Origin: an uncultured Eubacteriales bacterium
GTDB taxonomy: Bacteria; Bacillota; Clostridia; Lachnospirales; Lachnospiraceae
Direction of reading: 5' to 3'
Assembly (NCBI GenBank): GCA_900539455.1
Contig: UQCD01000026.1
Span: 1-20,240 of the forward strand
DNA length: 20,240 nt
Shown: positions 7,437 through 15,866 of the stretch, piece after piece
Numbering within the stretch: position 1 is the first letter of the stretch
Layout: every line of letters begins with the position of its first letter
The notes under the pieces: generated by a model
Told to the model about the DNA's origin: nothing
Seen by the model: the letters and a program-made list of their open reading frames with translations, nothing else
Database searches by the model: none
Position numbers and translations under genes: made by a program

Positions 7437-8771
7437 TTAATAATTTTTTCTGCTTTTATATATTAACAAGCCTGCAATATCTGCAAGTAACCAGCCTATT
7501 GGTATAGACCACCATATTGCTGTAACCCCAAAAGGCACACTTAAAATATATGCCAATAATACTCTGATGCCTAAGGATATAATAGTCAGTATAAGTGATA
7601 CTATTGGCTTGTTTATTCCTCTAAAATATCCATAAAGTAAAAATAATATTCCTATTAGAATATAGAAGGTTCCTTCTATTCTTAAATATTTAACTCCAAT
7701 GGCTATTATTTCTGTTTCCCTGCCTGAAACAAATATTTTTATAAAGGCTGGTGCAAATACAAAAACTATAATTGATACTGCCAGACACAATACAGTGGTT
7801 GCCACAATGGAAAGTCTTGTACTTTTCTTTATCCTGTCTTTTTTTGCAGCTCCGTAATTTTGTGATATAAAAATTGAGTAAGCATTGCCAAACTCCTGTG
7901 CCGGCATATATGCCAGCGTGTCTATTTTCACTCCTGCTGCAAAAGCAGCCATTACACTTACTCCAAAACTATTTACAAGTCCTTGTATCATTAATATTCC
8001 AAAGTTCATAACTGATTGCTGTATAGATGACAGGGCTGAAAATTTAAAAATTTCCCCAGCTCTTTTTTTGCCAGCAGCAAAGCTTTTTAAATCTATGCGT
8101 AAATGTGTATATTCTCCCCAGGTATATATCATAATGCCTATGGCTAAAACTACCTGTGCAATTAATGTTGCCCAGGCTGCACCTGCAATTTCCATATTAA
8201 ACTTAACTACAAATAGAAAATCTAAAGCTATGTTTAGCAGTGATGAGGCACCTAGAAATACAAGTGGAACAACTGACCTGCCCTCGGCACGAAGCAAAAA
8301 GGCAAAATAATTATATAAATAAACAAATACTATTCCTGCAAATATAATTATTAAATATTCTTTCATCATAAAGAATATTTCCTTAGGTGTCTGCAACGCC
8401 TTTAAAATAGGAGTGGCAAATATTTCTGTACATACAAATATAAAAACAGCAATTACTCCAAGTAAAATAAAAGAAACTGAAATGCTCTCCTTTAGCTTTT
8501 TGTAATCCCTGCTGCCCTTATGGAAGGCAAATAATGCACCTGCACCCATACACATTCCTATTAAAATTGAATTTAAAAATGTCATAAGTGAATAAGCTGA
8601 ACCAACCGCTGAAAGTGCATTTGCCCCAACATATTTACCTACAATCCATGTATCTACTAAATTGTAGCATTGCTGCAATAGATTTCCAGCAATCATTGGC
8701 ATAGAAAAGAGAAAAAGATTTTTTCCCACTGAGCCACTTGTTAAATCTTTATTGTTTTTCATATCTACCAT
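7437..8771 (-). CDS. MATE family efflux transporter (first copy)
   Basis: This is a multidrug/toxin extrusion-type secondary transporter in the inner membrane, 444 residues, the usual length. About twelve hydrophobic segments form two homologous halves. The N-terminal block LFLFSMPMIAGNLLQQCYNLVDTWIVGKYVG is interrupted here only to mark its parts: SMPMIAGNLLQQ, then the helix-1 Asp in LVDTWIVG, which is the family signature for Clostridia MATE proteins. The second half opens with SALSSIQQSVMNFGI. The export substrate (drug, dye or metabolite) and the coupling ion cannot be told from sequence. Start ATG at 8771 has AAGGAT six bases ahead. It lies downstream of a truncated EamA gene and a second, clearly divergent MATE gene, and may share their transcript. 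Confidence 0.93.
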   Translation of the reverse strand: MVDMKNNKDLTSGSVGKNLFLFSMPMIAGNLLQQCYNLVDTWIVGKYVGANALSAVGSAYSLMTFLNSILIGMCMGAGALFAFHKGSRDYKKLKESISVSFILLGVIAVFIFVCTEIFATPILKALQTPKEIFFMMKEYLIIIFAGIVFVYLYNYFAFLLRAEGRSVVPLVFLGASSLLNIALDFLFVVKFNMEIAGAAWATLIAQVVLAIGIMIYTWGEYTHLRIDLKSFAAGKKRAGEIFKFSALSSIQQSVMNFGILMIQGLVNSFGVSVMAAFAAGVKIDTLAYMPAQEFGNAYSIFISQNYGAAKKDRIKKSTRLSIVATTVLCLAVSIIVFVFAPAFIKIFVSGRETEIIAIGVKYLRIEGTFYILIGILFLLYGYFRGINKPIVSLILTIISLGIRVLLAYILSVPFGVTAIWWSIPIGWLLADIAGLLIYKSRKNY

Positions 8772-8804
8772 TCAACTATCCTTTTGTACTTATGACTGAT
8801 TGTA

Positions 8805-8951
8805 TTATGCCTTCAGCATTAAAAGTGTACCCACCACTATAGTTCTAATGGCTGTTGCCACATTTGAATCTGTGTTTTTAATTCCACACTTAGCCAAAAT
8901 TGATGTTAGTCCTGCAAATATAGCTGAACCAAACGCAAAAAATATCCACAT
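8805..8951 (-). pseudogene. EamA/DMT-type transporter, N-terminal remnant
   Basis: From ATG at 8951 the peptide begins MWIFFAFGSAIFAGLTSI, then LAKCGIKNTDSNVATAIRTIVV. This is the characteristic opening of small EamA (drug/metabolite transporter) proteins of roughly 140 residues. Here the reading frame ends after about 48 residues. The sequence departs from the family at VVGTLLMLKA, in the second helix. Only 33 bases separate the stop from the next gene, so the remaining helices are not present in any frame. The ribosome binding site is weak. The best reading is a deletion remnant left between the two MATE genes. A short, newly functional membrane peptide is possible but less likely. Confidence 0.72.
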
Positions 8952-8965
8952 ACTATCTCTTCTTT

Positions 8966-10306
8966 TTATATTTGTTTCGGAAGCCACTTACCCTTCCATG
9001 CGTACAAAATCATTAATACAAGTCCAACTGCCCACGATACCGGATATAATACAAATATTCCGTCAATAGCAGAAAAATGTGGCAATACAAGTATTATCCA
9101 GATAACCCTGAATACACATAGGGAGGTAAGAAGAATAATCATAGGCGGAATACTCTTTCCTGTTCCCCTTATTGTACCTGCCAGAGCGTGCATAATACTC
9201 AGCATAAAATAGAAGGGGCAAAAGTAATACATAGCCTGTCTGCCATATTCTATTACCTCTTTATCCTGTGTAAACAATCTCATAATAGGCTCGGAAAATA
9301 TCAGTAAAAGACATCCTGTAGTTATTGTGTACACAACACCCATTGCCATAGTAATCCACATACCTTTTTTTACTCTGTCAATTTTTCCGGCTCCAATATT
9401 TTGTCCTGTAAAGGTAGTCACCGCCATACTAAAGCTCATAACCGGCAAAATATTAAAGCCGTCTACCTTTGTATATGCACCAAAGCCTGCTACTGCTGAT
9501 GAGCCATAGCCATTAACACTAGACTGAACTAAAACATTGGAAAAGGATATTACCATATTCTGTATTCCCGTAGGTAGTCCAACCTTAATAATGCCATATG
9601 CCATATTTTTATGTATTTTCAGTTTCTTAAGCTGTATTTTGTAGTCCTCCCTTGTCCTCATTAAATAAGCAACTACAAATACACTAGAAGCAATCTGGCT
9701 TATGTCCGTGGCAATAGCCGCACCCTCTACACCCATTTTAAATACTCTTATTAATAGTAAATCTAAAACTATATTAATAACTGAGGCATAGCACAAATAT
9801 ATTAAGGAGCGTTTTGAATTGCCTGCTGCATTTAATATACCTGCACCCATATTATAAATAACATTAAAAACAACACCTGCAAAATATATTTTCAAATACA
9901 AATTTGATTGTTCAATAACATCGCCAGGTGTATCCATTAATCTTAAAATAGTTCCACTTAAAGCAATGCCCAGTACCGTAAGTATCATTCCGAGGGCAAT
10001 AGCTATTCCCATAGCAGTATGTACTGCCTCCTCCACCTTTTGTTTTTCCTTTGCACCTAAATATTGTGCTATAACAACGCCAGCTCCTACTGCTGCACCC
10101 TGACTAAAGGCAATAAGCAGATTAATTGTAGAGGTACTAGAGCCTACTGCTGCCAATGCACCCTTTCCAACATAATTTCCAACAATTATTGAATCTACAG
10201 TATTGTAGAGCTGTTGAAACAAATTTCCTAATATTAATGGTACAGAAAAGAAAAATATTTTTTTCAAAATATTTCCCTCTGTCATAAGATTTGTTTGTTT
10301 ATCCAT
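8966..10306 (-). CDS. MATE family efflux transporter (second copy)
   Basis: This is a 446-residue multidrug/toxin extrusion-type transporter of the inner membrane with about twelve hydrophobic segments. The N-terminus shows FFFSVPLILGNLFQQ followed by YNTVDSIIVGNYVG, which carries the conserved helix-1 Asp. The second half begins near GLPTGIQNMVISFSN, with TFTGQNIGAGK in the family's half-repeat position. It is related to the MATE protein encoded at 7437-8771 but only distantly, so the pair does not look like a recent duplication. The ribosome binding site is strong (TAGGAGG, seven bases before ATG at 10306). It follows ppk by 60 bases. A T-run after a weak hairpin in that gap may partly separate the transcripts. 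Confidence 0.94.
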   Translation of the reverse strand: MDKQTNLMTEGNILKKIFFFSVPLILGNLFQQLYNTVDSIIVGNYVGKGALAAVGSSTSTINLLIAFSQGAAVGAGVVIAQYLGAKEKQKVEEAVHTAMGIAIALGMILTVLGIALSGTILRLMDTPGDVIEQSNLYLKIYFAGVVFNVIYNMGAGILNAAGNSKRSLIYLCYASVINIVLDLLLIRVFKMGVEGAAIATDISQIASSVFVVAYLMRTREDYKIQLKKLKIHKNMAYGIIKVGLPTGIQNMVISFSNVLVQSSVNGYGSSAVAGFGAYTKVDGFNILPVMSFSMAVTTFTGQNIGAGKIDRVKKGMWITMAMGVVYTITTGCLLLIFSEPIMRLFTQDKEVIEYGRQAMYYFCPFYFMLSIMHALAGTIRGTGKSIPPMIILLTSLCVFRVIWIILVLPHFSAIDGIFVLYPVSWAVGLVLMILYAWKGKWLPKQI

Positions 10307-10366
10307 AAAACGCCTCCTATTCTTTGTACCTATAATATCCCTTTTATTTAAAAAAATCCAGCTTCT

Positions 10367-12502
10367 TTAGTTGCTATTTTTTTCTTTAACAGCCTCATAT
10401 GCCTGCTCATTAAAATATTCCTGACTATTAATTTTTTCGCCCTCTGCTTTTTGTAATCTATATATACCATCTGCTCCCTCTATTCTTGCTAATTCATTAT
10501 CCATCAGCATTACCTTAAACATATTTCTAATTCTATCCTTGATTTTTTCATCATAAATAGGTGCTGCCACCTCTACTCTTCTAAGTGTATTTCTAGTCAT
10601 AAAGTCAGCAGAGGCTATATACATTTTGTCCCTGCTCTCCGGTCCAAATATATAAATTCTGGAATGTTCCAGGTATCTTCCTACAATACTTCTAATGTGT
10701 ATATTCTCTGTTTCTCCCTCTACGCCTGCCTTTAGACAGCAGATGCCTCTGACTACCATATCAATTTTCACGCCAGCCTTTGAGGCCTCTACCAGCTTAT
10801 CAATGATTTTCTTATCTGTAAGGGAATTAACCTTAACTCCAATATATGCTTCCTTTCCAAGTCTGGCTTCTTCGATTTCATAATCTATCATATCTAAAAT
10901 TGGTTTTTGTAAGCATTTTGGTGCGACTAATAAATGCTGTGTTTTTTCAACTGTATTACCAATAAGAATTTCCTGAAATACCTCTCTGGCTTCAATACCA
11001 ATATCCTCTCTTGAGGTTATAAGTGATAAATCTGTATATAATCTGGCAGTTTTTTCATTATAATTGCCTGTGCCTATCTGAGTAATATATTCTACCTTAT
11101 CATCAGTTTTTCTTGTAATAAGACATAGCTTTGAATGTACCTTTAATCCGTCAACTCCATACACTACATGACAGCCAGCGTCCTCTAGTGTTCTGCTCCA
11201 GTCAATATTATTTGCCTCGTCAAATCTGGCCTTCAATTCGACTAATACATCTACCTGTTTTCCGTTTTCGGCAGCCTCCACCAATGCCTCTACTACCTTT
11301 GAATTCTTAGCAAGACGATAAAGTGTCATTCTGATAGATTGAACCTTTGGATCTCTTGCAGCTTCATGCAGCATCTGTAAAAATGGTCTAATACTTTCAT
11401 ATGGATATGACAATAAAACATCCCTTTCTAGTATTTGTGGAATAATTGCCTTATTCATATCTAAGCTTGGCGATGGCTGTGGCACCTTCTTTTCATAGAA
11501 TAGTTCTGTTTTTCCTCTAAGAATATCCTCTATTTTGAATACAAAGGATAAATCCAGTGGTGATTTAGAATATAATACATGATTTTTCTCCAGCTCCAGA
11601 TATTCACACATTTTTTCCACCATTTCCGGCTCTATATCTCTGGTCAGCTCAAGTCTTACCGGTGCAAGCTTTTTTCTAAGCTTGACAAGCTGTGCCATCT
11701 GGTCACGATAATCCAAATCCTCATCATACACCTTTGATACATCAATATCCGCATTTCTTGTAACTCTCATTACTGATTTTTGTTTTATTTTATATCCATT
11801 AAAAACATCATTCATATAATGGAGTATTACTTCCTCTCTAAGCATATATGTATGTTCTCTTCCGGGTACGCTAATCATTCTTGGAATCATTTCACTATTG
11901 CAGGGTATTATTCCAATTCTTTCTTTTCCACTTTTCTTGTCTAATATAGCCATTGCATATATTTCCTCGCCCTTAAGGAATGGAAACGGCTGTTTTCTGC
12001 CTACTATCATTACAGATAATAATGGTAATATGTTGTTATTGAAATAATTTCTCATTTGAGCATTTTCTGACTTTGATAACTCCTTAAAGCTAATAATATC
12101 CACTCCGTATTCCTCTATTTTTTTCATTAATTCCTTGTAGATTTTATCCTTAACCTGATTTAACTCATTTACTCTCTCCAAAATAGCCACCAGCTGCTCA
12201 TCCGGAGTCATATTTGTTTTATTTTCCCTGTCATTGTTGTTTAATAATTTCTGATCCTCTAAAGAACCTACTCTTACCATAAAAAACTCGTCTAAATTAG
12301 ATTGGAATATAGATAAAAAGGTAAGCCTTTCGCATAATGGCACCTGTCCCATTTTAGCCTGTTCTAATACTCTTTCATTAAACTTTAACCAAGAAAGCTC
12401 TCTATTAACAAATATCGTGTTTTTCGTTTCTTCCATATGATATTTTCCTCTCTTTCTGTTTTTACTATTTCCAAACAATATTTTTCCTACTTTACTTAGC
12501 AA
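10367..12502 (-). CDS. ppk1: Polyphosphate kinase 1
   Basis: This enzyme makes inorganic polyphosphate by transferring the terminal phosphate of ATP, reversibly. It shows the PPK1 domain order. The N-terminal domain opens with FVNRELSWLKFNERVLEQ and continues with NLDEFFMVRVGSL. The phospholipase D-like catalytic halves come later. The autophosphorylated histidine is His456 in KVHSKLCLI and the second active-site histidine is His613 in YLEHSRIYIFG. RMTLYRLAKNS and LVELKARFDEANNI are intact. Length is 711 residues, the family norm. The start is of interest. TTG at 12502 has a strong AAGGAG seven bases ahead and adds a basic N-terminal stretch (LFGNSKNRKRGKYH). An internal ATG at 12436, with AGAGAGG further off, would start nearer the conserved domain. 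It is divergent from pckA across a 319-base control region. Confidence 0.97.
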   Translation of the reverse strand: MLSKVGKILFGNSKNRKRGKYHMEETKNTIFVNRELSWLKFNERVLEQAKMGQVPLCERLTFLSIFQSNLDEFFMVRVGSLEDQKLLNNNDRENKTNMTPDEQLVAILERVNELNQVKDKIYKELMKKIEEYGVDIISFKELSKSENAQMRNYFNNNILPLLSVMIVGRKQPFPFLKGEEIYAMAILDKKSGKERIGIIPCNSEMIPRMISVPGREHTYMLREEVILHYMNDVFNGYKIKQKSVMRVTRNADIDVSKVYDEDLDYRDQMAQLVKLRKKLAPVRLELTRDIEPEMVEKMCEYLELEKNHVLYSKSPLDLSFVFKIEDILRGKTELFYEKKVPQPSPSLDMNKAIIPQILERDVLLSYPYESIRPFLQMLHEAARDPKVQSIRMTLYRLAKNSKVVEALVEAAENGKQVDVLVELKARFDEANNIDWSRTLEDAGCHVVYGVDGLKVHSKLCLITRKTDDKVEYITQIGTGNYNEKTARLYTDLSLITSREDIGIEAREVFQEILIGNTVEKTQHLLVAPKCLQKPILDMIDYEIEEARLGKEAYIGVKVNSLTDKKIIDKLVEASKAGVKIDMVVRGICCLKAGVEGETENIHIRSIVGRYLEHSRIYIFGPESRDKMYIASADFMTRNTLRRVEVAAPIYDEKIKDRIRNMFKVMLMDNELARIEGADGIYRLQKAEGEKINSQEYFNEQAYEAVKEKNSN

Positions 12503-12622
12503 CTTCTATCTCCTTAGTTTTTAATGCTGCAACTATGAGAACTTATCATACTGTTTTTCTGTTAAATTCATTACCAGCTTATGTTAAATAGAAGTTAAAT
12601 TTTTTTCTCACATTTATACCTT

Positions 12623-12652
12623 ATTATATATTTTATCACACCTTTTTATCAA
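12623..12652 (-). promoter_or_regulatory. Promoter of ppk1
   Basis: On the minus strand there is -35 TTGATA (12652-12647), an 18-base spacer and a perfect -10 TATAAT (12628-12623). Transcription would begin near 12616, leaving a leader of about 114 bases. It faces away from the pckA promoter. The two -35 boxes are 35 bases apart. Confidence 0.6.
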
Positions 12653-12657
12653 TAAAA

Positions 12658-12679
12658 TAAAATCTTACTAAAATCTTAG
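12658..12679. repeat. Tandem 11-bp direct repeat between the ppk1 and pckA promoters
   Basis: On the plus strand TAAAATCTTAC (12658-12668) is followed immediately by TAAAATCTTAG (12669-12679), ten of eleven positions identical. The repeat lies five bases beyond the ppk1 -35 box and eight bases ahead of the pckA -35 box. An 11-bp period puts both copies on one face of the helix, as in the direct-repeat sites of OmpR/PhoB-type response regulators. The bases do not match a textbook Pho box, so the regulator is unknown. The rest of the 12503-12821 intergenic region holds the two promoters and their leaders, with nothing else evident. Confidence 0.5.
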
Positions 12680-12687
12680 TTTTTTTG

Positions 12688-12715
12688 TTGATTTTGCAAA
12701 GTAATTATGTATAAT
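12688..12715 (+). promoter_or_regulatory. Promoter of pckA
   Basis: Plus-strand -35 TTGATT (12688-12693), a 16-base spacer and a perfect -10 TATAAT (12710-12715), preceded by TG. Transcription would start near 12722 and give a leader of about 100 bases ending in AAAGGAG before the pckA start. No catabolite-response element was recognised nearby. Confidence 0.6.
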
Positions 12716-12821
12716 ATTATCTGTGAAGTTAGATTTTTAATTTCTAAAACAATACTGCTCATTATTTATATAAATATCGGGTAGTCTTTCACTAAAAATA
12801 AAAGAAAAGGAGTCAGTTAAA

Positions 12822-14426
12822 ATGGCAACAATTGATTTAAGCAAGTATGGAATTACTGGAACAACTGAGATTGTACACAACCCTTCTTATGAAACATTAT
12901 TTGCAGAAGAAACAAAGGCAGACCTTGAAGGTTATGAAAAAGGTCAGGAAAGTGAACTTGGTGCAGTAAATGTTATGACCGGTGTTTACACAGGTCGTTC
13001 TCCAAAAGACAAATACATCGTTATGGATGAAAACTCAAAGGACACAGTTTGGTGGACTTCTGATGAATACAAGAACGACAACCATCCACTTTCAGAGGAT
13101 AACTGGGCAATCTTAAAGGACATTGCTAAGAAAGAGCTTTCAAACAAAAGACTTTTCGTAGTAGATGCTTTCTGTGGTGCAAACAAGGATACTCGTATGG
13201 CTATCCGTTTCATCGTTGAGGTTGCTTGGCAGGCTCACTTTGTTACAAATATGTTTATCAAGCCTTCTGCTGAAGAACTTGAAAACTTCGAGCCAGACTT
13301 CGTAGTATACAATGCTTCAAAGGCTAAGGTTGAAAACTACAAGGAGCTTGGTCTTAACTCTGAAACAGCAGTAGCATTCAATATTACAAGCCGTGAACAG
13401 GTTATTATTAATACATGGTACGGTGGAGAAATGAAGAAGGGTATGTTCTCTATGATGAACTACTACTTACCACTTAAGGGTATGGCTTCAATGCACTGTT
13501 CAGCAAATACAGACTTAAACGGTGAAAATACAGCTATCTTCTTCGGTCTTTCTGGTACAGGTAAGACAACATTATCAACAGATCCTAAGCGTTTATTAAT
13601 CGGTGATGATGAGCACGGCTGGGATGACAACGGTGTATTCAACTTTGAAGGTGGTTGCTACGCAAAGGTTATCGACTTAGACAAGGATTCTGAGCCAGAC
13701 ATCTACAATGCAATCAGACGCGATGCACTTCTTGAAAATGTTACTCTTGATGAGAATGGAAAGATTGATTTCGCAGATAAGAGTGTTACAGAAAATACCC
13801 GTGTATCTTACCCAATCAACCATATTGAAAACATTGTACGCCCTATATCTTCTGCACCTGCTGCAAAGAATGTTATCTTCCTTTCAGCAGACGCATTTGG
13901 TGTACTTCCTCCAGTATCTATTCTTACACCAGAACAGACACAGTACTACTTCCTTTCAGGATTTACAGCTAAGTTAGCTGGTACAGAGCGTGGAATTACA
14001 GAGCCAACACCTACATTCTCAGCTTGCTTCGGACAGGCATTCCTTGAGTTACATCCTACAAAGTATGCTGAAGAGCTTGTTAAGAAGATGGAAAAGAGTG
14101 GTGCTAAGGCTTACCTTGTAAACACAGGCTGGAACGGAACAGGAAAGCGTATCTCTATTAAGGATACCCGTGGAATTATCGATGCAATCTTAAGTGGAGA
14201 TATTAACAAAGCTCCTACAAAGAAGATTCCATTCTTCAACTTTGAAGTTCCAACAGAATTACCAGGAGTTGATTCAGGTATTCTTGATCCTCGTGATACT
14301 TACGCAGATGCTGCTGAATGGGAAACAAGAGCAAAAGACCTTTCAGACAGATTTGTTAAGAACTTTGCAAAATATGAAGGAAATGAAGCTGGTAAGGCAC
14401 TTGTTGCAGCAGGTCCTCAGGCTTAA
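12822..14426 (+). CDS. pckA: Phosphoenolpyruvate carboxykinase (ATP)
   Basis: This enzyme interconverts oxaloacetate plus ATP with PEP plus CO2 and ADP, in the cytoplasm. In fermentative Clostridia it often runs toward oxaloacetate and captures energy as ATP, though the direction here is inferred. It is 534 residues, the normal length for the ATP-dependent class. Visible active-site elements are Arg59 in TGRSPKDKY, Lys206 and His225 (metal ligands), the P-loop GLSGTGKT (242-249) and the kinase-2 segment LIGDDEHGW with the metal-binding Asp at 262/263. The start at 12822 has AAAGGAG nine bases ahead. Codons favour C- and G-ending forms (AAC, AAG, TAC, TTC) far more than the neighbouring genes, a sign of high expression. 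It is the only protein gene on the plus strand and ends in a strong terminator. Confidence 0.98.
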   Translation: MATIDLSKYGITGTTEIVHNPSYETLFAEETKADLEGYEKGQESELGAVNVMTGVYTGRSPKDKYIVMDENSKDTVWWTSDEYKNDNHPLSEDNWAILKDIAKKELSNKRLFVVDAFCGANKDTRMAIRFIVEVAWQAHFVTNMFIKPSAEELENFEPDFVVYNASKAKVENYKELGLNSETAVAFNITSREQVIINTWYGGEMKKGMFSMMNYYLPLKGMASMHCSANTDLNGENTAIFFGLSGTGKTTLSTDPKRLLIGDDEHGWDDNGVFNFEGGCYAKVIDLDKDSEPDIYNAIRRDALLENVTLDENGKIDFADKSVTENTRVSYPINHIENIVRPISSAPAAKNVIFLSADAFGVLPPVSILTPEQTQYYFLSGFTAKLAGTERGITEPTPTFSACFGQAFLELHPTKYAEELVKKMEKSGAKAYLVNTGWNGTGKRISIKDTRGIIDAILSGDINKAPTKKIPFFNFEVPTELPGVDSGILDPRDTYADAAEWETRAKDLSDRFVKNFAKYEGNEAGKALVAAGPQA

Positions 14427-14472
14427 TAAGTTTTCATATTTAACCTAAAAACTGGCTAGAGTTTTTATAAAA

Positions 14473-14538
14473 AACTGCCATATGATATTTCAATAGTTTA
14501 ACTATTGCTAATCATATGGCAGTTATTTTTATTGTTTT
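14473..14538. terminator. Bidirectional intrinsic terminator between pckA and the amidohydrolase gene
   Basis: A perfect 14-base stem (14473-14486 with 14511-14524, beginning AACTGCC) encloses a small internal loop and a second seven-base stem, CAATAGT with ACTATTG, closed by TTA. On the plus strand ATTTTTATTGTTTT follows, which suits pckA. On the minus strand the bases before 14473 give TTTTTTATAAAAA after the stem, which suits the convergent amidohydrolase gene. That gene's stop at 14537 lies within the element's T-rich edge. Confidence 0.9.
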
Positions 14539-15817
14539 ATATAAACTTATCCAGTTCCTTCTCTACCTGTTTTCTCTTTTTTATTTTTGGATTTTTTATA
14601 ATATTATTGCCCTTTACAACTATCTCCACATTTCTAAGAGCTCTTAAATCCTCTAAAGGATTTTTTCTGGTTACAATCATTTCAGCCAGTTTTCCTTTTT
14701 CTATTGTACCGGTTTTGTCACCTATTCCCGCAATGGCTGCACTTCTTGAGGTAGCTGTATATAATGCAAATTTGTTTGACACACCTACATATTTGTGGAA
14801 GTAAAATAATTCTCTCCAAAAATCATATTGTGTTATCCAAGGACAGCCAACATCATTACCTAAGACTACAGGTATATTATTTTCAATGGCTGCCTTAGAG
14901 CATTGTACTATGCCTTCAAAAACTACATTTCCATTATACTGCTCCACCTCAGTAGCATTTGTTATGCTTCTGTCAAACAGGGCATAAGGTAAAGCTGGTG
15001 AAATGGTTGTACAAAGGAAAGCATTTTTTTCCTTAAATAAATTGATTATTTCTTCATCTGTTCTAGCACCATGCTCAATAGAATCTACACCATTTTCCAA
15101 TGCCACCTTTACTCCCTCATATGACTCAACATGGGCTGCCACAGTATAGCCTGCTTTGTGTGCTGCGTCACATACAGCCTTTACCATTTCCGGCTTCATT
15201 TTCAATTCTCCCGGTACACCCTTTTCCTTTGCGTCCATAACTCCACCTGTAATCATCAATTTTATTAAATCAACCTTTTGTCCCTCTACCTTTTTCAAAT
15301 GTGCCAATGCCTCGTCAATATTATTTGCAGCTATTGCTACTGAGCCTGCCATATGACCACCTGGTACAGATATTCCTTCATTTGCCGCTAATATTCTAGG
15401 TCCAAGCTTGGTTCCCTCATTTATTTCATCACGAAGGGTTGTATCAAAATTTCCTAAGCCACCCACAGTTCTTATAGTTGTTACGCCACTAAGAAGCTCA
15501 TCCTTTGCAAAACCACAAACCATTTTATATGCAATTTTTCTGGTAAGTGAACTGCTCATTATTCGCTTTACCAGCTTTTCATTATCCCTCTGCTTTTTTT
15601 GAGGTTTTCCACTTCCCGCCAGATGTACATGCATATTAATAAGCCCCGGCATAATATAGCCTCCTGCCAAATCCACCAGCTCATAGCCCTCATAATCACC
15701 AGACTTGTCTACTATAGCTTCAATTATACCATTATTTACTAATATACTTTTTCCCTCAACAACCTCCATGTTTTCTGTTCCGTCAAGAATTTTTCCATTA
15801 ATAAATGCACACTTCAT
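14537..15817 (-). CDS. Metal-dependent amidohydrolase (imidazolonepropionase-like)
   Basis: This is a 426-residue TIM-barrel hydrolase of the amidohydrolase superfamily, in the group related to imidazolonepropionases and Xaa-Pro dipeptidases. All metal ligands of the binuclear site can be placed: His63 and His65 in MHVHLAGSG, the bridging Lys186 in LIKLMITGG, His229 in AAHVES, His249 in SIEHGA and Asp322 in LGNDVGCPW. The small beta-sandwich flanks the barrel at both ends (CAFINGKILDG and GTIEKGKLAEMIVTRKNP). Cytoplasmic, no signal peptide. The substrate is not determined by sequence, and other hut (histidine degradation) genes are absent, so true imidazolonepropionase is unlikely. I chose ATG at 15817 because AAAGG is eight bases ahead. 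The ATG at 15823 is too close to it. It follows the Nudix gene by 49 bases. Confidence 0.92.
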   Translation of the reverse strand: MKCAFINGKILDGTENMEVVEGKSILVNNGIIEAIVDKSGDYEGYELVDLAGGYIMPGLINMHVHLAGSGKPQKKQRDNEKLVKRIMSSSLTRKIAYKMVCGFAKDELLSGVTTIRTVGGLGNFDTTLRDEINEGTKLGPRILAANEGISVPGGHMAGSVAIAANNIDEALAHLKKVEGQKVDLIKLMITGGVMDAKEKGVPGELKMKPEMVKAVCDAAHKAGYTVAAHVESYEGVKVALENGVDSIEHGARTDEEIINLFKEKNAFLCTTISPALPYALFDRSITNATEVEQYNGNVVFEGIVQCSKAAIENNIPVVLGNDVGCPWITQYDFWRELFYFHKYVGVSNKFALYTATSRSAAIAGIGDKTGTIEKGKLAEMIVTRKNPLEDLRALRNVEIVVKGNNIIKNPKIKKRKQVEKELDKFI

Positions 15818-15866
15818 AGACATTTCCTTTCTAACATATGTATTTTGTAAAACCCACAGGATTAAC

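Noticed and set aside
12658..12679. Canonical Pho box ahead of ppk1
   Set aside because: The 11-bp period fits, but the bases do not match the TTAACA-like or CTGTCAT half-sites. It is kept only as an unassigned direct repeat.
13708..13977. Plus-strand frames overlapping pckA, and many plus-strand frames opposite minus-strand genes
   Set aside because: They lack ribosome binding sites, have low-complexity composition, and are shadows of clearly conserved coding frames.
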